Under the pieces are notes generated by a model that worked only from the letters and a program-made list of their open reading frames with translations, was not told the DNA's origin and did no database searches. Source: Alphaproteobacteria bacterium (lineage in GTDB: Bacteria; Pseudomonadota; Alphaproteobacteria; RF32; CAG-239). From it: 11,152 bases of DNA. The position numbers and the translations under genes are program-made. Where the stretch lies: contig JAGCRL010000207.1 in NCBI GenBank assembly GCA_017964705.1, positions 1 to 11,152 on the forward strand. The letters run 5' to 3'. Shown here piece by piece: positions 1-6,539 of the stretch (positions within the stretch are counted from its first letter, which is position 1; the number at the start of each line of letters is the position of its first letter).

Positions 1-2
1 CT

Positions 3-125
3 TTGCCGCTTGGTTTTCAGGCTTTGTTTAATATAGATGTGTGGGAACATGCATATTATTTAGACTATCAAAATCTGCGCCAAAAGTATGTTAAAAGTTT
101 CATACAAGAGCTGCTGCACATATAA
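3..125 (+). CDS. sodB: Fe/Mn superoxide dismutase, C-terminal fragment (5' end outside window)
   Basis: Only the last 40 codons and a TAA stop are present; the gene begins upstream of the window. The translation contains [13 protein letters not shown], the signature of iron/manganese superoxide dismutases. In that family the Asp and His of DxWEHAYY are two of the metal ligands, and the YYLDYQN stretch lies near the dimer interface. The enzyme converts superoxide to oxygen and hydrogen peroxide in the cytoplasm, or in the periplasm in some bacteria; the fragment cannot say which. The tail after the motif ([16 protein letters not shown]) has the usual length and amphipathic character for the family, so the C-terminus looks intact. 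Iron versus manganese preference cannot be decided, because the discriminating residues lie upstream. The symbol sodB is the likeliest choice for an Fe-type enzyme; sodA is the alternative. No terminator hairpin follows, but the next gene has its own promoter. Confidence 0.92.
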   Translation: MPLGFQALFNIDVWEHAYYLDYQNLRQKYVKSFIQELLHI

Positions 126-132
126 ATTTTGC

Positions 133-161
133 TTGAAAAACGAAATATTATACCCTATAAT
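133..161 (+). promoter_or_regulatory. Sigma70-type promoter for the small lipoprotein gene
   Basis: A TTGAAA -35 element (133-138) and a perfect TATAAT -10 element (156-161) are separated by exactly 17 bp, matching the housekeeping sigma consensus. Transcription would begin near 168, giving a short leader of about 25 nt before the lipoprotein start. It lies just after the superoxide dismutase stop, so the lipoprotein can be expressed independently of that gene. Confidence 0.78.
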
Positions 162-180
162 CCCTTCCGTATTGTAATTT

Positions 181-185
181 AGGAG
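181..185 (+). promoter_or_regulatory. Ribosome binding site that selects the lipoprotein start
   Basis: AGGAG lies 7 nt before the ATG at 193. A TTG codon at 190 is also in frame directly before this ATG, but it would leave only 4 nt to the AGGAG, so ATG 193 is preferred. Confidence 0.75.
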
Positions 186-192
186 TCTTTTG

Positions 193-447
193 ATGAAAAA
201 ATACGTGGTTTTATTGGGTATTTTGCTTGTTTGCGGTTGCTCAAGTAAAGAAGTTACGTATCCATACGGGCTGACGGAGCAAGAGTGGAATTCCCTTTCC
301 ATTAGGGACCAGACCAGATTGCGTCGTGATTTTTATTTTTATGAAAAAGGCTCAACAAACTATGTTAACCCAAAGTTAGAAGTTGAAGGAAAGCCGGAAA
401 CAAGGCCAAACGTAGTTGATTCCTATGATGATAGGTATTTTGAATAA
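193..447 (+). CDS. Small predicted lipoprotein, 84 aa
   Basis: The protein begins MKK followed by a hydrophobic stretch (YVVLLGILLVCGC) and SSK. This is a short positive n-region, a hydrophobic core and a lipobox-like VCGC, with Cys16 as the predicted lipidated residue after signal peptidase II cleavage. The mature part is only about 69 residues, polar and rich in Tyr, Arg, Glu and Asp, with no further membrane segment. It is therefore probably anchored to the periplasmic face of the inner or outer membrane. Ser17 at +2 would favour outer-membrane sorting under the E. coli rule, which may not hold in this organism. The mature region contains the phrase GLTEQEWNSLSIRDQTRLRRDFYFYE, given here only as the span of about residues 25-50, and it matches no family I can name. 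ATG 193 was chosen for its AGGAG spacing. It has a strong promoter upstream and a 171-bp gap downstream, so it is probably monocistronic. Gene reality is well supported; function is unknown. Confidence 0.85.
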   Translation: MKKYVVLLGILLVCGCSSKEVTYPYGLTEQEWNSLSIRDQTRLRRDFYFYEKGSTNYVNPKLEVEGKPETRPNVVDSYDDRYFE

Positions 448-498
448 GATATAGTAAACAGGCTTGTGTTGTGCCAGTGGTGAGAGTGCTTAACTATT

Positions 499-507
499 TG
501 TTATAAT
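499..507 (+). promoter_or_regulatory. Extended -10 promoter upstream of the autotransporter gene
   Basis: TGT followed by TATAAT (502-507) forms a TGnTATAAT extended -10 element, which can work without a strong -35. The best -35 candidate is a poor TGGTGA at 478-483 with an 18-bp spacer. Transcription would start near 514 and leave a leader of about 105 nt, which is very AT-rich. Other TATA-like strings in the gap (TATATT near 536, TATTAT at 551, TAGAAT at 580) have no convincing -35, so this is the best choice but not certain. The rest of the 448-618 gap shows no gene and no clear terminator hairpin. Confidence 0.5.
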
Positions 508-618
508 TAAACTTTTTGTTAGTTCTAAAATCTGTTATATTTTTTGCTGATATTATCCTTTTATTAATAAACTGTGCGCTAGAATCAATCAAAAGCAATT
601 GTTTTTTATGGTTTTGTA

Positions 619-3600
619 ATGAAATTTAGTGCCGAAAAATATATTTCAGCTATTGTTTTAGCCGCCTTTTGTGCGGTTAATAATACGTATGCATATTCTT
701 ATTCCGGGCAACTTTCTCCGCAAAATTTTAATAAAATGTACCACTATGCTTCAATTGGTCGTGGAGACGTATTGCGAGAGGCTGTGGAACGTGGTCTTTA
801 TATTGATACACTTAATGAACAAGGTGATACTGGGCTGTGTATTGCAATTAAGCGTCGTGACTATACCGCATATAATGCATTTAGATCAGCCGGTGCAAAT
901 GTTAAGCATGCTTGTACATATAGAATTTATGACCAGTATAAAGCTTTTATGAACAGCTCCAAGGTGGCTCCAGTTGCCAATGTTTCACAAAGCAAAGCTG
1001 CTGCCGGCTATTATTGGAATAAAGAACATAGTTGGTGGCCTTGGATTTTGGGAGCGGCTCTTGTCGGCGGAGGAATCTATGCTTGGAGTAATCGTAGCGG
1101 CGGCGGACATCATAAGAAATCATCTTCATCTTCTTCATCGTCTTCTTCAGAAGGTGGAGGTGGATCTTCAACTATTATTAATGGCGGAACAGGCATTGGT
1201 TTAGCCGGATATGTTGATAAATATAAACGATTAATTAATTCAGGGAACATTAAAGATTCCAATATAGTTGACGGCAGTAATTCAAATTCCGGAAAAGTTG
1301 TTAATTCAATTAAGTTTTTGCCGAATATGCTGGATAATTATTCGTATTTGAAAGCTTATACCAAAATAACTCAAGGTGCTTCTTTCCAAAATGCTCAAGG
1401 TGGGCGAATTTCTTTGGGTGATGCTGCAATTGCCATGGCGGCTCATGGAAAAAACTCCGTTGCTTCTAACAATGGTAATATTTCTATTGAGGCCAAAAAC
1501 GGTTCTATCGGAATGGTTGCCAGTAATGGTGCACAGGCAATTAATGCTGATAAAGTTGGGATAACTGATGGTTCTTCCGATGATGGTATTATTCGTATGG
1601 TCTTTAAGGGTAGTGATGAAGGAAATGCTTTAATCGGTATGTATGCTGATACTCATGCTTCGATAGTCAATTACGGTAAAATAGACGGCAGTACCTCTAT
1701 GGCAAAAAGTTCAAAGGTTAATAGCAGCTCAATTATTATTAATATAGGTGATGATATAGAAAATAACGTTGAAAATGGTACAGAAGAGGAAGAAGAAACG
1801 GAAGAAGCGGAAATACCATCTAATTCCGGAACTTTGTTAGGAATGTCCTTATTTGATTTTTATAATGGTACAGATCTAAGCTCTAACACTGTGATGGCTC
1901 AGAATTATGGTAATATAGCTTTGCAAGCCGGTAATAATAATGCTACCAATGCAGCCATTAGTTTGATTGGAATGGGGAGTTATCTTGATGATAGATTTTT
2001 AAACGGAATTAATAATCCGGCAATGGCAGAAAAAATGCTACTTGAAAATTATGGTAATATTTATTTAGCCTATCAAAAAACATATAACATTGCTTCAGAT
2101 GCTCTTAAACTTGGTAATGGAGGAGTTATAGGTATTCGTGCTGATGCATCAGCCAGTGCTCTTAATCAAGGAAATATAGTTGTAGATATGCAGGCAACAA
2201 ACATTACATCAGGTAACGATGTCGCAGCGGGTATGCTTTCAGTACATGGTGCAGATTTGGTTAATGGTACTAAATCGGCTGTTTATGACGGTCAATCAAA
2301 TAATACAGGCGGCACTATACAGATGATTAATGAAGCTACTTCTGGCGGTGTTTTTTATGGGTTATTAGCAGCTAAAGGTAGCGGGGCACAGACAGGTTTA
2401 TATAAATGGCAATCTCCAAATCTAAAAAATTATGGTTTGATTGATATGCAAGTTAGCAATTCTTATGCAATGGCTTCTTTTGCCGGCGGTGATATTGTTA
2501 ACGATGGGGTTATTAATTTGGGTGTTGAAAATGGTCATTCCTACTATAAAAATAATAAAGGTTTATATGCTGAAGGATCAGATATCACAGAAGAAGTTTC
2601 ATTGGTTAATAATGGAATAATTAATGTTTATTCAGAGGAATCTGCTGCAATATATAATGCTTTTTCCGGTTCAGTTGTACAAACAAATACCGGTTCGATT
2701 TATCTTTCTAATAAGGCTACAAAATCAAAAGTATTTGGCGGAAATTATTCTACGGCAATTAATACCGGTGATATTTTATATAAGGTGGGTAACAGTGCCA
2801 ATTTTGATTTTCCGGTTGGTGCTACAGATGATATAGGTTTCAATGTAAAAACTAAGCCGGCAGCTTCAGTTATTTTATCTAGTGGTGAGAAAATGGTAAC
2901 TAAGCAATATGTGGTAAATGATGAAACCGGTGTTATTACAATCGGGGCAGCGAATGATTCTAATGTTGATTATGGTGGTACTTTCGGTACGGCAGGTATT
3001 CAGGTTGCCAAGCAAGGTTCTGCTCGTAATAAAGGTGTTATGAGCTTAAAGATGTTTGATGAAGATATTTCACAGTTTAATGTGGCAATGTGGCTTGATT
3101 CAACAGCAACAGCAGAAGCTTTTATAGAAAATTATGGTACAATTGATGTGGATTCAGCGAATTCAATCGGAATGCTTAATGATTCGGAAGATAATGCTTC
3201 TGCAACTAATTATGGTAATATTTACGTTAGAGGCACCTATGATTATGGAATGGCAACAACAGTGACCGGTGCGAATATTTTTAATGGACATTCTACAGCT
3301 ATAGAAAACGAAACCAAGCTTATTAGCGTTATGGGTGAAGGTTCTATTGGTATGTATATTAAAAATGGTAATGCATGGAATTATGGTACGATAAATCTTT
3401 TGGCGGATCATACAACAGCTTACCAGTTAGATGGGGATAGTTCAACTTTACATTCAGAAGGAACAATAGGATTTATTCACGGATTAGATGATATAACTTT
3501 CTTCTGGATGACTAATGGCGCTTCAATGGAATTTGATTATGAAAAGCCGATTGTTATTGACGGATATACTTTAGGTAAGGCTACAACGGATTCCAGTGGT

Positions 3601-6285
3601 GGATACGCTTATTTTTCAAAGAGTTCAACTGCCTATGTCACCGGAGAAAAATCTCGTTTGTTTGTTGCAGAAGGTGAAGGATCAGGTGTTTATAATCGTG
3701 GTACAATTGAAGTTTCCGGCGGGGCAAAGGCGATGGTCGCCAGAGATGGCGGTGCTGCTTACAATGAAATGCGTAATGCTAAAATAACAGTTAAGGATTC
3801 TTCCAGTGTAGGTATATTTGCAGAAGGTAGTGATTCTGTTGCTGGCACCTTTGCTGGTTCAAATATTTATGTTGATGCCGGTGAAGGTCTGCATGCGGAA
3901 GGTTTGGCTTTAGTTGAAAACGGTGGTAATATTACTGTTACAAAAGGGATTGGTATTCATCTTTTAGACGGTAGTGTGACAACATATACAAATGGTGAAA
4001 ATACTGGTAATATTAAAGTTACTGGAAGTAATTCTACAGGAGCTAAAGTTGTTAGTGGTGCTCATTTTGTAAATTCAGGATTAATTACTGTTCAAGATCA
4101 GGCTGTCGGTATTGATACAGATTCAGTAGTAGGGAATGGCAGTGAAGGTATAATAAATGTTTCGGCAAATAGTATTGGTATTAAAAGTTCTGCAGGATAT
4201 GAAAGTACCGGTAATGCAGGTAAGATTAATGTAACAGGGGAAAATGCGATTGGTATCAAGGGAGATGCCACAAATACTGGTTTTATAAATGTTAATTCTG
4301 CAGATGCATATGGTGTGGACGGATATGTCTTAAATGGTGGTGAGATAAATGTTCAAGCCGGTGTTGGCGTTAAAGGTACAGCCGTAAATGAGGGTACAAT
4401 TACGGTATTAAGCGGTAAGGGTGTGGATGGAAGTATAACAAATACCGGTACAATTAGTGTTGAAAGCGGTGTTGGAGTTTATGGTAGCGGAACAAATTCA
4501 GGCATAATCTCAACAAAAGGTGACGCAGGTGTACAGGTTACAGGAGTCTTCAGAAACTCAGGAATAATCAGTGGAAATGGTATAGGGGTGGATGTATCGA
4601 GCGGTTCATTTACCAACCAAGGTAATATATCTATGACAAGTGGTTCGGCAATTAGAGTTGCAAATAATGCATATGCTGTTAATACCGGAGTAATAAATAT
4701 TGGTAACGGCAATGGATTTTATGTACAAAGTGGTGGTATGGGAAATAATACCGGTTCTATATATCTTTCTGGTAGTGGATATGGTGCTTATGTGGAAAGC
4801 GGTGGTAGTTTTACTAATTCTGGCCTTATATCATATTATGGTTCGAATGGTGGCCAGTGTGCTAATATTGGAGTTGGCGGAAAATGTGTTAATGAGGATG
4901 AGACTATTAAATTAAAAATATTGTCTGCATCGGCGGATGATTCGGTTGTAATTGCTGAAGATGGGGCAACTTTTATTAATAATGGTGTGGTTGATCTGAC
5001 AGATGCTAAAATTAATTTTGATGATGGCGGAGAATATGTTGTCGGTTTAGGTGGTACGTATCGTGCACAAAGTTTATCCGGAAATGTAGTTGTGGGTTCT
5101 GATGTTGTAATGGATGGTTTCCAAGATACCTATACAACAAATAATGCATTTGAAGGAGATACCAGTGGGTTAACGGCCAAATCGCAGTCATATATGATTG
5201 ATGCTACTGTTATAAATAAAGATTTGGCAGCAGATGTTTCCTTAAAACGTAAAGAGTTTAAAGATTTGGTTGAAGAAAAAGACTTGGCAGATTTCTTTGA
5301 AACTAATTATCAGGCAGGAAATAATAAGAAAATGTATCAAGCATTAAAGTCGGCCTCAACATCAGAGGAGTTTAATGCTCAAAAAGAAAGTGAATCTGGT
5401 AAGAAATTTTATGCTAATTTGCCACGAGAAAATATGGCGGTTATGCGTGGTTTAAATTATCAGCAACAACAGAGAGCTTTAGCAGACGGTGTTGATGGTG
5501 TTTATGCCAGTGCTAATTATTTTAAGACAGGTAAAGACGGGGTTGATAATCTAAGTGATTATGATGATAATGTTTATAGTGCCTCATTTGGCGCCGGTAC
5601 AGCCATTAACCGTCATTGGAGTGTTGGTGGTGGGTTAACTGCAGCTTATGCGGATAGTGATTATGACGATATTCATTCTTCACGTAAAAACAAAGTATTG
5701 ATGGCATTCTTACCAATAATGTATCAAAATAATCGCTTTAAGTTTTTGAGTACACCGGAAGTTGGTGTTGGTTACGGTTCTTATAAGCGCAAGACATTGG
5801 CTAATGAATATCAGGCAGATACCTTTGATATTTATTATGGAGTTTATAATCATGCAGAATACAGTATTGATGTAAAAGTGGCTGAATTAGTGGCAGAAGC
5901 TGAGCTTAATTGGCAAGGGATTTCTTCTGATAAGGCAATAGAAAAAGGCGGTCTTAATATGTATGCTCAAGATTCTGTTTCACTTGAGGCCGGGATTGGC
6001 TTAAAACTCAGAAAACGGATTCAATTAGCTAAACAACGTGAATTAATGTTAGCCATCGGTACAAAATATTATCATGAAATGCTTGATCCTTACAAGGATT
6101 TGAGTATTGGGACAAATGCAGCAAAGTACCAGCTAAAAGGATATCAAGAAGATAAAAATCGCCTTAGAACAGCCGCAGAGGCCGCATATCGTGACGGTAG
6201 CTTTACTGTTTCGGCAGAAGTGGCTCATAATGCCGAAAAAGAAAGTAATGTTGAAGGTAATTTGGGCGTCAGATACAATTTTTAA
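619..6285 (+). CDS. Giant type Va autotransporter with N-terminal ankyrin-like repeats, 1888 aa
   Basis: Predicted surface protein secreted across the outer membrane by its own C-terminal barrel. Residues 1-25 form a Sec signal peptide (core ISAIVLAAFCAV, likely cleavage after TYA). Residues about 40-99 read as two ankyrin-like repeats, with motifs such as YHYASIGRGDVLREAVERG and RSAGANVKHAC. Residues 139-156 are a Gly-rich hydrophobic stretch bounded by Trp. Residues 168-182 are ten Ser, Glu and four Gly, a likely flexible linker. From about 185 to 1500 the passenger is built of short turns of the form N-x-G-x-I, for example NYGNI, NTGTISV and NSGIIS, typical of a right-handed beta-helix adhesin passenger. 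About 1605-1888 is the outer-membrane barrel of usual size (about 280 aa), ending GVRYNF with the terminal Phe expected for recognition by the barrel assembly machinery. The mature protein has four Cys by eye, in two pairs (74/99 and 1414/1423). No Shine-Dalgarno sequence is visible before ATG 619. No catalytic motif of a protease or lipase passenger is seen, so an adhesin or surface-layer role is inferred. The gene is intact. Confidence 0.93.
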   Translation: MKFSAEKYISAIVLAAFCAVNNTYAYSYSGQLSPQNFNKMYHYASIGRGDVLREAVERGLYIDTLNEQGDTGLCIAIKRRDYTAYNAFRSAGANVKHACTYRIYDQYKAFMNSSKVAPVANVSQSKAAAGYYWNKEHSWWPWILGAALVGGGIYAWSNRSGGGHHKKSSSSSSSSSSEGGGGSSTIINGGTGIGLAGYVDKYKRLINSGNIKDSNIVDGSNSNSGKVVNSIKFLPNMLDNYSYLKAYTKITQGASFQNAQGGRISLGDAAIAMAAHGKNSVASNNGNISIEAKNGSIGMVASNGAQAINADKVGITDGSSDDGIIRMVFKGSDEGNALIGMYADTHASIVNYGKIDGSTSMAKSSKVNSSSIIINIGDDIENNVENGTEEEEETEEAEIPSNSGTLLGMSLFDFYNGTDLSSNTVMAQNYGNIALQAGNNNATNAAISLIGMGSYLDDRFLNGINNPAMAEKMLLENYGNIYLAYQKTYNIASDALKLGNGGVIGIRADASASALNQGNIVVDMQATNITSGNDVAAGMLSVHGADLVNGTKSAVYDGQSNNTGGTIQMINEATSGGVFYGLLAAKGSGAQTGLYKWQSPNLKNYGLIDMQVSNSYAMASFAGGDIVNDGVINLGVENGHSYYKNNKGLYAEGSDITEEVSLVNNGIINVYSEESAAIYNAFSGSVVQTNTGSIYLSNKATKSKVFGGNYSTAINTGDILYKVGNSANFDFPVGATDDIGFNVKTKPAASVILSSGEKMVTKQYVVNDETGVITIGAANDSNVDYGGTFGTAGIQVAKQGSARNKGVMSLKMFDEDISQFNVAMWLDSTATAEAFIENYGTIDVDSANSIGMLNDSEDNASATNYGNIYVRGTYDYGMATTVTGANIFNGHSTAIENETKLISVMGEGSIGMYIKNGNAWNYGTINLLADHTTAYQLDGDSSTLHSEGTIGFIHGLDDITFFWMTNGASMEFDYEKPIVIDGYTLGKATTDSSGGYAYFSKSSTAYVTGEKSRLFVAEGEGSGVYNRGTIEVSGGAKAMVARDGGAAYNEMRNAKITVKDSSSVGIFAEGSDSVAGTFAGSNIYVDAGEGLHAEGLALVENGGNITVTKGIGIHLLDGSVTTYTNGENTGNIKVTGSNSTGAKVVSGAHFVNSGLITVQDQAVGIDTDSVVGNGSEGIINVSANSIGIKSSAGYESTGNAGKINVTGENAIGIKGDATNTGFINVNSADAYGVDGYVLNGGEINVQAGVGVKGTAVNEGTITVLSGKGVDGSITNTGTISVESGVGVYGSGTNSGIISTKGDAGVQVTGVFRNSGIISGNGIGVDVSSGSFTNQGNISMTSGSAIRVANNAYAVNTGVINIGNGNGFYVQSGGMGNNTGSIYLSGSGYGAYVESGGSFTNSGLISYYGSNGGQCANIGVGGKCVNEDETIKLKILSASADDSVVIAEDGATFINNGVVDLTDAKINFDDGGEYVVGLGGTYRAQSLSGNVVVGSDVVMDGFQDTYTTNNAFEGDTSGLTAKSQSYMIDATVINKDLAADVSLKRKEFKDLVEEKDLADFFETNYQAGNNKKMYQALKSASTSEEFNAQKESESGKKFYANLPRENMAVMRGLNYQQQQRALADGVDGVYASANYFKTGKDGVDNLSDYDDNVYSASFGAGTAINRHWSVGGGLTAAYADSDYDDIHSSRKNKVLMAFLPIMYQNNRFKFLSTPEVGVGYGSYKRKTLANEYQADTFDIYYGVYNHAEYSIDVKVAELVAEAELNWQGISSDKAIEKGGLNMYAQDSVSLEAGIGLKLRKRIQLAKQRELMLAIGTKYYHEMLDPYKDLSIGTNAAKYQLKGYQEDKNRLRTAAEAAYRDGSFTVSAEVAHNAEKESNVEGNLGVRYNF
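1120..1149 (+). repeat. Poly-serine codon run (TCN)10 in the autotransporter linker
   Basis: Ten consecutive serine codons, mixed TCA, TCT and TCG, encode residues 168-177. They are followed by Glu and four Gly. The codons are not a pure homogeneous repeat. Slippage would change length by whole codons without breaking the frame, so the run could vary linker length but not switch the gene off. Confidence 0.85.
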
Positions 6286-6294
6286 AATAAATAT

Positions 6295-6345
6295 CAGTTG
6301 CATTGGGTTGTTTTTTATGGTATAATTTTTAGTGCAGTTGCATTG
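6295..6345 (+). repeat. Exact 11-bp direct repeat flanking a promoter (possible operator)
   Basis: CAGTTGCATTG occurs at 6295-6305 and again at 6335-6345, with start points 40 bp apart, close to four helical turns. The first copy covers the -35 element of the promoter at 6298-6326 and the second lies just after the expected transcription start near 6333. This arrangement suits a repressor that binds two same-facing sites. The repeat is seen directly; the operator role is inferred. Confidence 0.5.
6298..6326 (+). promoter_or_regulatory. Extended -10 promoter for the small-protein / large-protein operon
   Basis: TATAAT (6321-6326) is preceded by TGG (6318-6320), giving an extended -10 element. 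TTGCAT at 6298-6303 serves as a weak -35 with a 17-bp spacer. Transcription would start near 6333, about 27 nt before the first ATG of the 58-aa gene. It begins just 12 nt after the autotransporter stop. No terminator hairpin is visible between them, so readthrough from the autotransporter is possible. Confidence 0.65.
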
Positions 6346-6359
6346 ATTGTGGAGATGAG

Positions 6360-6536
6360 ATGATGTGCAGCGATATTTTAGAATTATGTAGAGAAAAACA
6401 GATAAAAGTCTTATCGGTTTGTGTGTATATGCATGATGGATTGTACGCCTATCAAAGTGCAACCAAGATAAAACTAATCAATAATCTGGTGCTCATTTGC
6501 GGAGTTTATTTGCATTTTTTGTTAAAAGGGAGATAA
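6360..6536 (+). CDS. Small hypothetical Cys-containing protein with hydrophobic C-terminus, 58 aa
   Basis: An open frame of 58 codons and TAA begins with two Met codons (6360 and 6363). GGAG at 6351-6354 lies 5 nt before the first and 8 nt before the second, so either could be the start. The protein begins MMCSDILELCREKQIKV. It carries four Cys (3, 10, 21, 47) and ends in a hydrophobic stretch around residues 39-55 (NNLVLICGVYLHFLL) with a basic KGR tail, which could be a short membrane helix. It has no signal peptide and matches no family I recognise. Support for a real gene comes from the promoter, the ribosome binding site and its position. Its stop lies 3 nt before the start of the next large gene, whose ribosome binding site sits inside its last codons, so the two are likely translationally coupled. 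The alternative is that it is a non-functional or regulatory leader reading frame. Confidence 0.5.
   Translation: MMCSDILELCREKQIKVLSVCVYMHDGLYAYQSATKIKLINNLVLICGVYLHFLLKGR
6528..6532 (+). promoter_or_regulatory. Ribosome binding site of the large repeat protein, inside the upstream small gene
   Basis: GGGAG lies 7 nt before ATG 6540 and within the last codons of the 58-aa reading frame. It is a good site with ideal spacing, fixes the start at 6540, and makes translational coupling between the two genes plausible. Confidence 0.75.
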
Positions 6537-6539
6537 AAA

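Noticed and set aside
455..500. Possible intrinsic terminator after the lipoprotein gene
   Set aside because: Only a three-base stem (GGC/GCC) could be found and no T-run follows it, so it was not annotated.
6133..6462. 109-aa open frame on the - strand across the end of the autotransporter and the intergenic gap
   Set aside because: It covers the barrel's 3' end and a good + strand promoter, has low-complexity content and no ribosome binding site, and shows no recognisable protein.
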